Shown here: positions 18,255 through 27,150 of the stretch, in pieces
Layout of the letters: every line of letters begins with the position of its first letter
Position numbering within the stretch: position 1 is the first letter of the stretch
Assembly (NCBI RefSeq): GCF_020531905.1
Contig: NZ_JAJAWG010000002.1
Span: forward strand, 62,001-126,000
Reading direction: 5' to 3'
Length of the DNA: 64,000 nt
DNA from: Deefgea salmonis
Lineage (GTDB): Bacteria; Pseudomonadota; Gammaproteobacteria; Burkholderiales; Chitinibacteraceae
The notes under the pieces: model-generated
What the model was told of the DNA's origin: nothing
What the model saw: the letters and a program-made list of their open reading frames with translations, nothing else
Database searches by the model: none
Translations under genes and position numbers: made by a program

Positions 18255-19622
18255 TTATTTTACCCAAGCCGCAGGGTCAAGCGGGCGGCTGTTTTGGCGT
18301 ATTTCAAAGTATACGCCGGAATCTGCCATTCCGCCGCTATTGCCTGCGTTGGCAATAAGGTCGCCAGCTTTCACCGAATCGCCAACACGTTTCAGCAAAC
18401 TTTCATTAGCACCATAGAGGCTCATGTAGCCACCACCATGATCAATGATCATCAAATTACCAAAACCACGCAACCAATCAGCAAAAACAATGCGCCCTGT
18501 GGCGACGGCATGCACCGATTCACCGGTGCTGGTGCGAATAAATAAACCTTTCCAGCTGCCACCCTCACCGCGTTGCGCGCCAAATCGGCCAATGATTTCG
18601 CCTTTGGCCGGTAAACGCATCTTGCCTTTGAGTGTCGCAAATGCAAGCCCCGCTTGGCTAGCGTCTGGCACGGTATTATTAACTTCATTGTCACTTTCAG
18701 GCTTGCTCTTAGGTTCGGGCGGCGGTGTTGGTACCGGTTTGCCGGCGGCTTTGGCCGCTTGCGCCAATTTGGTTTGCTGTGCCGCGCGCTCGGCTTTGGC
18801 TTTTTCTGCAGCCTTTTTCGCTGCGATCTGTGCCGCTTTGCGCGCTGCGGCTTGTTTGGCTGCCGCTTTGGCTCTAGCGATTTCTTGTTGTTTGATAATG
18901 GCGTTTAAGCGTTCAATCAATTGAGTGATGCGCTTTTCATCGGCGGCTAATTTTTGAATTTGATTGCGTTGGCTGCTGATGGTCTCTGAGAGTTGGCTGT
19001 ATAGCTGTTTTTTCTCTTGTTGCTGTGAAACCAAAGCTTGACGCTGGCGTTGCTTGTCACTGGCGATTTCTTGCAAGGATTGGTTTTTTTCTTGAATTTC
19101 ATTGGCCAGCAGATTGAGCTCACTGAGTTGAACTTCGAGCTGTTTGGCGAGTTCTTGTTGGGATTTGGCAATATAGCGGTAGTAGCTTAAGTCACGCGTG
19201 GCTTGGCTAGGGTCTTTTTGGTTGAGTAGCAAGCGCCAAGCATCCACATTGCCGGTTTTGTAGCGGCTACTGAGTAAATCACCGAGGCGTTTTTGGCTCT
19301 CGCGAATGTGATTGCGTGTATTGCTAATGTCTAAATTGAGTTTGGCTAGCTCATCGGCGGTGAGTTGGCGTTGATTATCTAATTCTCTAAGGACGCGATT
19401 GGCTTCGGAAATCGAGCTTTCCGCATTTTTAAGCGCATCAGCGGCTTCATTGCGGTTGGATTCGTTGGCTGAAAGGTCTTTTTGCAGCGATTTGATTTGG
19501 CCGCGCAATTCTTGCAGTTCGGCTTGTTGTTCTTGGGTATTGCTGGTATTGGGCGCTTTGGGCGCAGCTACAGCAAGGCCGACCATGCTGGTCGTTAGGA
19601 TAAAGAATAGTCGTCGCAACAC
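18255..19622 (-). CDS. envC: EnvC-type murein hydrolase activator
   Basis: A 455-residue periplasmic protein: signal peptide (about 1-19), long coiled coil (about 28-250), a low-complexity Ala/Lys and Pro linker (about 250-320) and a C-terminal LytM/M23 domain (about 335-453). The LytM domain has lost metal ligands (GANESL where an active enzyme has an H-x-H type site; YFEIRQ at the end), as in E. coli EnvC, which activates AmiA/AmiB amidases at septation without cutting murein itself. Start is GTG 19622. Position between gpmI and ctpA is the conserved order in Proteobacteria. Confidence 0.93.
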   Translation of the reverse strand: MLRRLFFILTTSMVGLAVAAPKAPNTSNTQEQQAELQELRGQIKSLQKDLSANESNRNEAADALKNAESSISEANRVLRELDNQRQLTADELAKLNLDISNTRNHIRESQKRLGDLLSSRYKTGNVDAWRLLLNQKDPSQATRDLSYYRYIAKSQQELAKQLEVQLSELNLLANEIQEKNQSLQEIASDKQRQRQALVSQQQEKKQLYSQLSETISSQRNQIQKLAADEKRITQLIERLNAIIKQQEIARAKAAAKQAAARKAAQIAAKKAAEKAKAERAAQQTKLAQAAKAAGKPVPTPPPEPKSKPESDNEVNNTVPDASQAGLAFATLKGKMRLPAKGEIIGRFGAQRGEGGSWKGLFIRTSTGESVHAVATGRIVFADWLRGFGNLMIIDHGGGYMSLYGANESLLKRVGDSVKAGDLIANAGNSGGMADSGVYFEIRQNSRPLDPAAWVK

Positions 19623-19742
19623 AACATCGACTCGAGTAAAGAATGATCAGAACCGCTACTGTACTCGATTCATTGCAACGACTAAACCTTTAGCTGAAAT
19701 TGCGGCGTGATTCAGGCTGAATTACGCCGCTTTTGCGACTTT

Positions 19743-21275
19743 TTACAAAAACTGAATCAAAGAATGGCCTGTCATTTCGCTTGGTTGCGACACGCCCATC
19801 ATGGCCAATAGCGAAGGCGCGATATCTTTTAACGCACCACCCGCACTTAAACGCGCTTTACGACCGATATAGCAAAATGGCACCACATCAGTGGTGTGTT
19901 GGGTATGCGGTTGATTTGAATCGCGGTCATACATCATTTCACAATTACCATGATCGGCCGTGATAATGACTTCACCGCCAGCGGCGAGCATGGCATCTAC
20001 AACTTGGCCAACGCAATGATCGAGGGTTTCAACGGCCTTGACTGCCGCATCAAAAATACCGCTATGGCCAACCATATCGCCATTGGCGTAATTACAGATA
20101 ATGGCGGCATATTGTTGGCTGTTGATCGCGCCAATCAATTTTTCGGTCACTTCATGCGCAGACATTTCTGGTTTTAAGTCGTAAGTGGCCACTTTAGGCG
20201 ATGGCACCAAAATACGATCTTCTCCGGCGTATTCACTTTCTTCGCCGCCAGAGAGGAAGTAAGTTACATGCGGGTATTTTTCGGTTTCGGCAATACGTAA
20301 TTGTTTTAAGCCCAAACTCGCCACATATTCGCCAAAGCCGTTTTGTACTTTCGGTTTGGTGTATGCCACAGGGAGGTCATAAGCCGAACCGTAATCGGTG
20401 GCGGTGCAGAAATAGCCAAACTGCGGTTGACGCTGTGGGTGTTCAAAACCTTGGAAGTCTTTGGCGGTGAGGGCGGTGGTTAATTGACGCGCACGATCAG
20501 CACGGAAATTCATAAAGATTACCGCATCGCCATCGGCCATTTGGCTTGGCTCGCCAATCACGGTGGCAGAAACGAATTCATCGTTTTCATCGCGCAAATA
20601 AGCTTCTTTCAGGCCTTCGATTGCCGTTGGTGCGCTGTAAAGACCAACACCATCCACAATCAGTTTGTACGCTGGTTCAACACGCTCCCAGCGATTGTCA
20701 CGATCCATCGCCCAGTAACGACCGACGATGCCGGCGATTTTTGCGCCATTGGTATCGCAAATGGCTTGCAGGCGGTCGATATAACGTTCGGCACTACGCG
20801 GAGGGGTGTCGCGGCCATCAAGAAAGGCGTGAACGCGAATATCTTGTACGCCGTATTCGTGTGCAGCTTTGATTAAGGCAAAGACGTGGGCTTCATGGCA
20901 ATGCACGCCACCATCGGACATTAGGCCCATGATGTGGAGCGCTTTGTGATTGTTTTTGGCTGAGTCCATCGCGGCTTTGAATACCGGATTATCTTTCAGT
21001 GTATTTTCGGCGACATCGCAGTCGATGCGGCTAATGTCTTGCTGTACGATACGGCCAGCGCCGATGTTTAAATGGCCGACTTCTGAATTACCAAATTGGC
21101 CAGCAGGTAAACCCACAAATTGTTCTGAGGCGTTGATGGTGGTAAATGGGTATTGGCTAAACAAACGATCGAAATGCGGTTTACGAGCGTGTAATATCGC
21201 ATTGTCATTGCCGCCGGTACGGTAACCAAAGCCATCTAAAATAAGTAGTAGTACAGGCGTGATTTTTTGCGTCAT
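19743..21275 (-). CDS. gpmI: 2,3-bisphosphoglycerate-independent phosphoglycerate mutase
   Basis: A 510-residue cytosolic enzyme interconverting 3- and 2-phosphoglycerate with Mn. Phosphatase-fold signatures are DGFGYRTGGNDNAI (first metal Asp), FGNSEVGHLNIGAG (phosphoserine nucleophile), the substrate loop DGRDTPP, and ITADHGNCE near the end. Full length for the family. AAGGA precedes ATG 21275. It is the first gene of the gpmI-envC-ctpA group, divergent from the ArsR gene. Confidence 0.97.
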   Translation of the reverse strand: MTQKITPVLLLILDGFGYRTGGNDNAILHARKPHFDRLFSQYPFTTINASEQFVGLPAGQFGNSEVGHLNIGAGRIVQQDISRIDCDVAENTLKDNPVFKAAMDSAKNNHKALHIMGLMSDGGVHCHEAHVFALIKAAHEYGVQDIRVHAFLDGRDTPPRSAERYIDRLQAICDTNGAKIAGIVGRYWAMDRDNRWERVEPAYKLIVDGVGLYSAPTAIEGLKEAYLRDENDEFVSATVIGEPSQMADGDAVIFMNFRADRARQLTTALTAKDFQGFEHPQRQPQFGYFCTATDYGSAYDLPVAYTKPKVQNGFGEYVASLGLKQLRIAETEKYPHVTYFLSGGEESEYAGEDRILVPSPKVATYDLKPEMSAHEVTEKLIGAINSQQYAAIICNYANGDMVGHSGIFDAAVKAVETLDHCVGQVVDAMLAAGGEVIITADHGNCEMMYDRDSNQPHTQHTTDVVPFCYIGRKARLSAGGALKDIAPSLLAMMGVSQPSEMTGHSLIQFL

Positions 21276-21467
21276 ATCTCGATCCTTGAGGTTTAAATAG
21301 AAGAATGGAATTGCTTGGCGCGCAATTAATAGGTGAGTGCGGTTGGAATCAAATTCAATAGTAGGTAGTATTCTAACCTATGCAGGTATTATGCCGTGTG
21401 CGTTTGGTCTTTTTGCTGATGGAAAGCAGAAAACATAAAGTTAGATTTAATAAAAAAGATAAGAGAC

Positions 21468-21773
21468 ATGATGGATTCTATTGCATTAATGGGCGATGAG
21501 CATATTGATCAGGCTTCACGAGCGATGAAGGCAATGTCGCATCCGCTGCGCTTGAAAATTTTATGCGTATTGGCCGATCAGGAAGTGAGCGTGCAAGATA
21601 TCGTTGAGCGTGTGGGTACTACGCAATCGAATATTTCTCAGCACTTGGCTTTGATGCGCGAAAAAGGCGTGCTGCGAACGCGTAAAGACGCTAACCGGGT
21701 CTATTACCGCGTCGGCGATCAGCGCACTTTGGATGTGGTGGCGATGATGCGCGACGTATTTTGCGGTTTTTAA
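21468..21773 (+). CDS. ArsR/SmtB-family transcriptional regulator
   Basis: A 101-residue winged-helix protein (MSHPLRLKILCVLADQEVSV, recognition helix TTQSNISQHLALMREKG, wing RKDANRVYYRVGD). Metal-sensing ArsR proteins carry a CxC in the third helix; here only one Cys (ILCVLAD) is present, so a metal sensor role is uncertain and redox or other sensing is possible. RBS AAGAGA precedes ATG 21468. The upstream region holds TAGGT-9-ACCTA (about 21362-21380), a possible but unproven operator. TAA (21771-21773) abuts the 47-bp repeat directly. Confidence 0.88.
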   Translation: MMDSIALMGDEHIDQASRAMKAMSHPLRLKILCVLADQEVSVQDIVERVGTTQSNISQHLALMREKGVLRTRKDANRVYYRVGDQRTLDVVAMMRDVFCGF

Positions 21774-21820
21774 GGTATATGACTCTAGCCTTTATTTAAT
21801 AAAGGCTGGATTAATATACC
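21774..21820. repeat. 47-bp palindromic element, copy 2
   Basis: Begins GGTATATGAC, ends ATATACC, with a centre CTTTATTTAATAAAG. Folding it on itself pairs 21 of 23 positions (one of these G-T). It begins at the base after the arsR stop and contains the stop and last two codons (Val-Tyr) of tlpA. Flanking TAA/TTA extend the palindrome by three bases on each side. It sits between two convergent genes and is a likely terminator-like structure. Confidence 0.8.
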
Positions 21821-22302
21821 TTAGATATTGAAGCCGGTTGACTGAATGAACTCAATACGCGATCAAGCTGTTCTTTCTTGATTCGGCCTAATTGTACGGC
21901 GATTTTTTGTCCTCTGGCATCGAAAATCACTGTAAAGGGCAAGCCAGCATGCAAATTGCCCTGTCTGCGCATCATCTCCATGGCACTATTGCCACCGATT
22001 AAGATTGGATAGTTCACGTTCAGCGGCCGTATAAAAGCGTTAACGGCGGCGGCATCATCTATCGCGATGCCAATCAACTGCACTTTTCCTTGGTATTTTT
22101 TTTGTAGTTCAATGAGGTCAGGTATTTCTTGGCGGCATGGGCCGCACCATGTTGCCCAATAATTAATCACTAGCGGTCGACCCTGCCACTGAGATAGTGC
22201 TTGCGGCTGCCCAGCCAAATCGTTTAACTGGATATTAGCGAGGTCATTGGCGGCAAAACTGGTGGCATGCAGTAAGAGCAGCGCGATTAAGGCTTTTTTC
22301 AT
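21811..22302 (-). CDS. TlpA-family thiol-disulfide oxidoreductase
   Basis: A 163-residue thioredoxin-fold protein with signal peptide (about 1-18) and active site WATWCGPCRQEIP. TlpA-type proteins are periplasmic reductants, usually fed by DsbD. Its ATG overlaps the dsbD stop (ATGA), so the pair is translationally coupled and functionally linked. The last codons AAG GTA TAT TAA run into the 47-bp repeat. Confidence 0.92.
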   Translation of the reverse strand: MKKALIALLLLHATSFAANDLANIQLNDLAGQPQALSQWQGRPLVINYWATWCGPCRQEIPDLIELQKKYQGKVQLIGIAIDDAAAVNAFIRPLNVNYPILIGGNSAMEMMRRQGNLHAGLPFTVIFDARGQKIAVQLGRIKKEQLDRVLSSFSQPASISKVY

Positions 22303-23846
22303 TGCTGAAGCTCGATGCGATTGAGTGTTTGCAGAAAGTCGCGAGAATTTTGAAAGCCGATGACGCGCGGTTTTAATTCTTGCCCAGTTGATGAGTAAAA
22401 AATCAACGCAGGCGGCCCGTATAAACCAAAGCGGGCCAAAAGGGCCGCATCATCACGACTATTTTGAGTGACATCGACCCGAATCAATACGATTTTTTCT
22501 AGTTTGGCTTGTATGGCTTTATCACTTAATGTTTCGCGTTCAAATTCAATGCAGCTCACACACCAATCAGCATAAAAATCGACCATGACAGGTTTGCCTC
22601 GTGCGGCCAGTAGCGCTTGATCGAGCTGGCTCGATGAGGCCACAGTAGTAAAGTTAAGCTGGTGCGCCGCTGGGCGCAGATACACTTCCCACAATGGGCG
22701 CGATACCCACAGCGCCATCCCCAGTAGTGCAATCCCAAAAGCGATTTTAATGCCACGCATGATGCGACCAGAAAGTCGCGGCAAGATGGTTGAACCAAAT
22801 GCCCCGATGAGCAGTAACGGCACGCCGAGTCCGAGCGCCATCACATACAGTGCTGCGCCACCGAGGAGTAAATCACCCGTTGTACCTAGATAAGCTAGTG
22901 CTGCAGCCAGTGGTGGCGCAATGCAAGGACCCACCAATAACGCAGACAATAGCCCCATTACAAACACCGATAGCCAGCGGCCACCGGGTAAGCGATTGGC
23001 AAGGTTATTGATAAAATTATGCGGGCCTTGCGGGAGTTGCAGATGAAAAACGCCGAGCATGGCCAGCGCCATCATGACAAAAAACAAGGCAAAGGCCGCA
23101 ATCACAATCGGTTGCTGCAAGAACACCACTAATAAAGTACCGGTTGCCGCTGCCGCAATCCCAATCGCGGTATAGGCCAGTGCCATGCCTTGCACGTAAA
23201 TAAAGGTCAGAGCAAAGGCTTGCCAGCGTTGCGGCTTAATTTGTTTGGCGTTATGGCCAATGACAATGCCCGATACAATCGGGATTAGCGGATACATGCA
23301 GGCGGTGAGTGCCAGGCCAATGCCGGCCAAAAAAAACACGCCCAGCGTACCGAGAAAACTGCCCGCAAAATAATCTGGTTCTTCTGGAGTATTGACCGAG
23401 TTGTTATTGCCAAATAAGTTGGTAATGGCTTTGTTTTGGGTATTTTTCCCAGCTTGTAAAATTTGGGTTTGTGGCGGGTAGCAAATTCCCGCATCGGCAC
23501 AACCTTGATATTTGAAGATAATAGGGAGCGTTGCGTCGACGGCTTGTTTGAATTTCAGCACAATGCGGGTATCGTGTTTATAGACTTCAACTCGACCAAA
23601 GCTTGGGTCTTCTTTGATCTCCCCTTGGGGAAATACCGTTTCGATCTCGTGACCGTTCGCGGCAAAACTGATTCGATCACGATACAAATAATATTGTGGT
23701 GCCACGGTAAAATCGGCGGCTAAAGTTTGCGGATCGAGCTGAATCAATTTAGGAACAAATGCTTGATCCGGAGCCAATAGCTCGGTTTGGGCTTGCGAGC
23801 CGAAAGAAATGAAGATTAAAACAATGAAGCTTAAAAATCGATGCAT
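22299..23846 (-). CDS. dsbD: Thiol:disulfide interchange protein DsbD
   Basis: A 515-residue protein with signal peptide, N-terminal periplasmic domain with the reactive pair in QGCADAGICYPP, an eight-TM domain with the paired cysteines GLALTACMYPL and VGPCIAPPL, and a C-terminal thioredoxin domain with YADWCVSCIEFE. It moves electrons from cytosolic thioredoxin to periplasmic reductants. Slightly shorter than the E. coli form (565) because of a short linker. Its ATG directly abuts the cutA stop, and tlpA follows with a 4-bp overlap. Confidence 0.96.
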   Translation of the reverse strand: MHRFLSFIVLIFISFGSQAQTELLAPDQAFVPKLIQLDPQTLAADFTVAPQYYLYRDRISFAANGHEIETVFPQGEIKEDPSFGRVEVYKHDTRIVLKFKQAVDATLPIIFKYQGCADAGICYPPQTQILQAGKNTQNKAITNLFGNNNSVNTPEEPDYFAGSFLGTLGVFFLAGIGLALTACMYPLIPIVSGIVIGHNAKQIKPQRWQAFALTFIYVQGMALAYTAIGIAAAATGTLLVVFLQQPIVIAAFALFFVMMALAMLGVFHLQLPQGPHNFINNLANRLPGGRWLSVFVMGLLSALLVGPCIAPPLAAALAYLGTTGDLLLGGAALYVMALGLGVPLLLIGAFGSTILPRLSGRIMRGIKIAFGIALLGMALWVSRPLWEVYLRPAAHQLNFTTVASSSQLDQALLAARGKPVMVDFYADWCVSCIEFERETLSDKAIQAKLEKIVLIRVDVTQNSRDDAALLARFGLYGPPALIFYSSTGQELKPRVIGFQNSRDFLQTLNRIELQQ

Positions 23847-24182
23847 TTAGTTGCTCTCAGCGGTAGCGGTACGAACCCAATCGAGATAAGCAGGTAAGCC
23901 TGCGGTAACGGGAGTGGCGATAATTTCAGCGATTGTATAAGGGTGATGAGTTTGTAACCAGTTTTCAAGTTGGCAATAATTGGCGCGGGTGGTTTTGATC
24001 ATCAGCGGAACTTCTATCGCATTTTCTAACCTATTCTCCCAATGGTAAATCGATTCCACTGCAGGTAAAACATTCACACAAGCCGCCAGTTTTTCTTTAA
24101 CCAAACCCGATGCCAATTGCTTGGCAGTGGCAAGATCGGGGCAGTTGCACCACACGATTAAAATTTCAGTTGGAGTTGTCAT
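23847..24182 (-). CDS. cutA: CutA divalent-cation tolerance protein
   Basis: A 111-residue trimeric-type protein with KEKLAACVNVLPAVESIYHW and the terminal HPYTIAEIIATPV motif. CutA is linked to copper tolerance and, in E. coli, sits beside dsbD as here. ATG 24182 overlaps the fxsA ATG on the other strand (24181) by two bases; AAGG lies just upstream. Full length for the family, so moving the start inward would remove the first strand. Confidence 0.94.
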   Translation of the reverse strand: MTTPTEILIVWCNCPDLATAKQLASGLVKEKLAACVNVLPAVESIYHWENRLENAIEVPLMIKTTRANYCQLENWLQTHHPYTIAEIIATPVTAGLPAYLDWVRTATAESN

Positions 24183-24594
24183 GCCTTACCTTTTGTTCGG
24201 ATGCCTGTTGGCTTATCCTTTTCTTGAAGTCATGTCTTTGATTTGGCTTGCCGATACCATCGGCACTTTTTGGACGCTGATTTGGGTTATCGCATCATTT
24301 TGCTTGGGTATTTTGATGTTACGTCATCACCGCTTGGCAGTCGGTTTAAAGCTGATGCACGATGTTCGCACTGGCCAAGTCGGAATTAATAGTTTACTAG
24401 GCATTGCGCGCTATTTTATTGCTGCGGTGTTGTTGCTGATTCCGGGTTTAATCAGCGATGCAATCGCTTTGGTTTTGCTTTTGCCGTGGAAAAACAAATC
24501 CACCATCGGCCAGCCTAGGCCAGACGATGGCATCATTGAGGCCGAGTATCGCCGAGTTGATCCGGTCGATACCACGCCACGTATTGATCGCTAA
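24181..24594 (+). CDS. fxsA: FxsA-family membrane protein
   Basis: A 137-residue protein with 3-4 TM segments and the family motif around LLLIPGLISDAIALVLLLP. FxsA overproduction in E. coli blocks exclusion of phage T7 by F plasmid; its normal role is unknown. ATG 24181 with GGAG 6 nt upstream is chosen; a longer frame (from 24121) lies antisense to cutA and is not family-like. A hairpin AAGCTAA / TTAGCTT (24593-24613) overlaps its stop and separates it from the convergent DUF167 gene. Confidence 0.88.
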   Translation: MPYLLFGCLLAYPFLEVMSLIWLADTIGTFWTLIWVIASFCLGILMLRHHRLAVGLKLMHDVRTGQVGINSLLGIARYFIAAVLLLIPGLISDAIALVLLLPWKNKSTIGQPRPDDGIIEAEYRRVDPVDTTPRIDR

Positions 24595-24595
24595 G

Positions 24596-24889
24596 CTAAG
24601 CTGGGTTTAGCTTCTCGGGCGATACCTTGCTTCCAGTGATGGTGAAAACTTTATTTTGTGTGTTTTCACCACTACTGAGCCCCACTTGCTGTGGACGAAC
24701 GCCAAATTGATCAGCCAGCCAAGTGACCAAACACACATTCATTTTGTGGCTAACAGGTGGCGTTGCCACTCTGATTTTTAAGGCATCCCCATAATAACCA
24801 AGACATTCGGTTTTTTTGCCACTGGCTTGTACGTGTAAACGTAAAATGAGGGTTGTTCCGTTTTGAGTGAACCAGCGATTGTGCGCCAT
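24596..24889 (-). CDS. DUF167 (YggU-family) protein
   Basis: A 97-residue protein with the family pattern GTTLILRLHVQASGKK, YYGDALKIRVATPPV and SSGENTQNKVFTI. No biochemical function is established. Its ATG overlaps the TAA of yggT by one base (TAATG on the minus strand). Last gene of the yggS-proC-yggT-DUF167 operon. Confidence 0.9.
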   Translation of the reverse strand: MAHNRWFTQNGTTLILRLHVQASGKKTECLGYYGDALKIRVATPPVSHKMNVCLVTWLADQFGVRPQQVGLSSGENTQNKVFTITGSKVSPEKLNPA

Positions 24890-25476
24890 TATGCAGTTAC
24901 CACGACTTGTTGAAGAATCATCGGCTCCATTTGTGCGACAAACACATTGAGTAGGAGCTGAATGAATAAGATAAGAATAAATGGTGTGATATCAATCCCA
25001 CCAATCGGATGAATCACTTTTTGAATCGGCCGTAAAAACGGCGCAGTCAAGCCGGTTAAAATCGCCATAAATGGATTGTAAGGCGATAGCCAGCTCATTA
25101 AGGCTTGGCCAATTACGGCGGCAAACAATAGATAGAGCGACATTTTGAATAACTCAAGTGTCGCAATCAGTGCCAAAGCTAAAATTGAATTGCCCGACAT
25201 AAAGTTAAACGGCCAAGGGCTAATCGCCAAAAGTAAGGCATGCATGGCCAGCGCAAACAGCCAAGCCAAACCTAAGCTCGTGCTGTCATAGCCTTTAAAT
25301 GGCGGAATAAAACGGCGAATCGGTAGCACAATCCAATTGGTGAGCGCCAGCGCAAATTGGCCGATCGGATTGCGAAATGAAACCTGGGCTGCTTGTAAAT
25401 AAAATCGAACCAGCAGCAGTAAAATAAAAAAATCGAGTACATTGCGTAGTAAAAAATCGAGTACGCTGGTGAGCAT
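24889..25476 (-). CDS. yggT: YggT-family membrane protein
   Basis: A 195-residue protein made of two YggT repeats, each with paired TM segments (LLLVRFYLQAAQVSFRNPIG and QALMSWLSPYNPFMAILTGL). The family is linked to osmotic stress tolerance and, in Gram-positives, to cell division. ATG 25476 is preceded by a perfect AGGAGG at 4-nt spacing, which decides the start over the upstream ATG at 25530. Confidence 0.92.
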   Translation of the reverse strand: MLTSVLDFLLRNVLDFFILLLLVRFYLQAAQVSFRNPIGQFALALTNWIVLPIRRFIPPFKGYDSTSLGLAWLFALAMHALLLAISPWPFNFMSGNSILALALIATLELFKMSLYLLFAAVIGQALMSWLSPYNPFMAILTGLTAPFLRPIQKVIHPIGGIDITPFILILFIQLLLNVFVAQMEPMILQQVVVTA

Positions 25477-25501
25477 AAAGCCTCCTAATTTATTATTCTG
25501 A

Positions 25502-26317
25502 TTATTCTGGGTTTCGGCCGAGCTCATCACCTAGCTCGACTGAGCGCGCTGCAGCTGCGGCGGCGGCGGCAATCAATGTTGCGCGTACATTGTGCGTTTG
25601 CAAGGTTTGAATCGCTCGCTCTGTCGTTCCCCCTTTAGAAGTCACTTTGACTTGTAAAGTTCCGGCGTCATCTGGGCTAGCTAGCGCCAGTTTGACCGCA
25701 CCAGCAAAAGTTTGGTAGGCCAGTTTATTGGCGATGTCGGTATCAAAGCCTTGCGCTACTGCCGCTGCTTGCAACGCTTCCATTAAATAAAACACATACG
25801 CCGGGCCACTGCCAGAAATCGCGGTAATCCCATCCATTTGTGATTCATCGTTAACCCAAACTTGCTCACCAATGGACGCTAAAATACGCGTGGTTAAGGC
25901 CTTATCCGTTTCGGTGACGTGTTCTGTGGCATACACCCCAGAAATCCCCGCTTGAACTAAAGCCGGAGTATTGGGCATCACGCGAACAATGCGTTGATAG
26001 CCCGCTAGCCATTGGCTGATGGTCGCCGCGCGAATGCCAGCGGCAATGGAAATCACTAACGCTGTGTTCAGTTGCGGCAAGATGCTTTGTGCAACTGCCC
26101 GAAATTGTTGCGGTTTAATGGCGAAAATAATCGCTTGGCTGGCTGGCAACGCTTCATCCGGTGCGCTGCAGCTAATACCATATTGCTGCGCAAGTTCTGC
26201 GCGTTTATTGGCATCGGGCTCAACCACGTGGATGTCTTGCCCTTTAAAGCCTTGTGACAACATGCCGCCAATCATCGCGCTGGCCATATTGCCACCGCCG
26301 ATATAAGTAATTTTCAT
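25502..26317 (-). CDS. proC: Pyrroline-5-carboxylate reductase
   Basis: A 271-residue NAD(P)H-dependent enzyme making proline. N-terminal Rossmann motif IGGGNMASAMIGGML, then MPNTPALVQAGISG and the C-terminal signature around VTSKGGTTERAIQTL. Normal length. It follows yggS by 49 bp in the widely conserved operon, with yggT 25 bp downstream. Confidence 0.97.
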   Translation of the reverse strand: MKITYIGGGNMASAMIGGMLSQGFKGQDIHVVEPDANKRAELAQQYGISCSAPDEALPASQAIIFAIKPQQFRAVAQSILPQLNTALVISIAAGIRAATISQWLAGYQRIVRVMPNTPALVQAGISGVYATEHVTETDKALTTRILASIGEQVWVNDESQMDGITAISGSGPAYVFYLMEALQAAAVAQGFDTDIANKLAYQTFAGAVKLALASPDDAGTLQVKVTSKGGTTERAIQTLQTHNVRATLIAAAAAAAARSVELGDELGRNPE

Positions 26318-26366
26318 GGTTATTTGCTGTCCTGATCAAACCGTGTGCCTGAGCATCGTACGGCGT

Positions 26367-27062
26367 TCATGATGAATAATGTCGCTGGCCAAAAATGGCG
26401 CTACCAACACGCACTAAAGTGGAGTCAGCGGCAATGGCCGACTCTAAATCGTTCGACATCCCCATCGAGAGGGTGTCTAAGGCGTATCCGCGTGCTTGGA
26501 GTTGCGCTTTTAATTGCACTAAAACTAAAAATTGCTGTGCCAGTATCTCTGAATCATGGCTTGATTCAGGGATACACATCAAGCCACGTAAGCAAAGTTG
26601 CGGTAATTTGGCCACTTGCTCAGCCAAAGCCAAGACTTGCTCTGGTGCGACGCCTGATTTTGTTGTTTCGCCCGAGACGTTCACTTGCAGACAAATATTA
26701 ATTGGTGGCAAATGTGTCGGTCGTTGAGCAGACAAACGTTCGGCAATTTTAAAGCGTTCAATTGTATGCACCCACGCGGCGTTTTCAGCGACTAAACGGG
26801 TTTTATTGCTCTGCAAAGGACCAATAAAATGCCATTCAATGTCGTTATATTCCGCCAGAATTTGGCATTTATTGGCCAGTTCTTGCGCATAGTTTTCACC
26901 GAATGCGCGCTGACCGAATTGATAGAGAGCTTGAATATCGGCAGCAGGAAAGGTTTTACTCACCGCTAACAGCTTCACTGCTGCGGGGTTTCGCCCGACA
27001 GCTGTGCACGCAGTGTCAATCCTCGCCTGTACGTCTTGCAATGCAGTAAAAATCGTTGCCAT
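26367..27062 (-). CDS. yggS: YggS/PLPBP-family pyridoxal phosphate homeostasis protein
   Basis: A 231-residue single-domain fold type III PLP protein: LLAVSKTFPAADIQALY (PLP lysine), FGENYAQEL, WHFIGPLQSNK, SMGMSNDLESAI. It binds PLP and keeps vitamin B6 balance, with no clear enzymatic activity. First gene of the proC operon, divergent from pilT over 88 bp. Confidence 0.96.
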   Translation of the reverse strand: MATIFTALQDVQARIDTACTAVGRNPAAVKLLAVSKTFPAADIQALYQFGQRAFGENYAQELANKCQILAEYNDIEWHFIGPLQSNKTRLVAENAAWVHTIERFKIAERLSAQRPTHLPPINICLQVNVSGETTKSGVAPEQVLALAEQVAKLPQLCLRGLMCIPESSHDSEILAQQFLVLVQLKAQLQARGYALDTLSMGMSNDLESAIAADSTLVRVGSAIFGQRHYSS

Positions 27063-27078
27063 AATGGGAAAATTAACT

Positions 27079-27114
27079 CAAAAGCCCAAGCCCATACTTA
27101 ATGATGGGCTTTTG
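27079..27114. repeat. Overlapping alternative hairpins before pilT
   Basis: CAAAAGCCCA (27079-27088) pairs with TGGGCTTTTG (27105-27114), while an inner AGCCCAT (27089-27095) pairs with ATGGGCT (27104-27110). The two foldings are mutually exclusive. Located between divergent yggS and pilT, 37 bp before the pilT ATG. Confidence 0.5.
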
Positions 27115-27150
27115 TTGGGCCAATTTGATGGATAAGAGGAAGAATTATAA

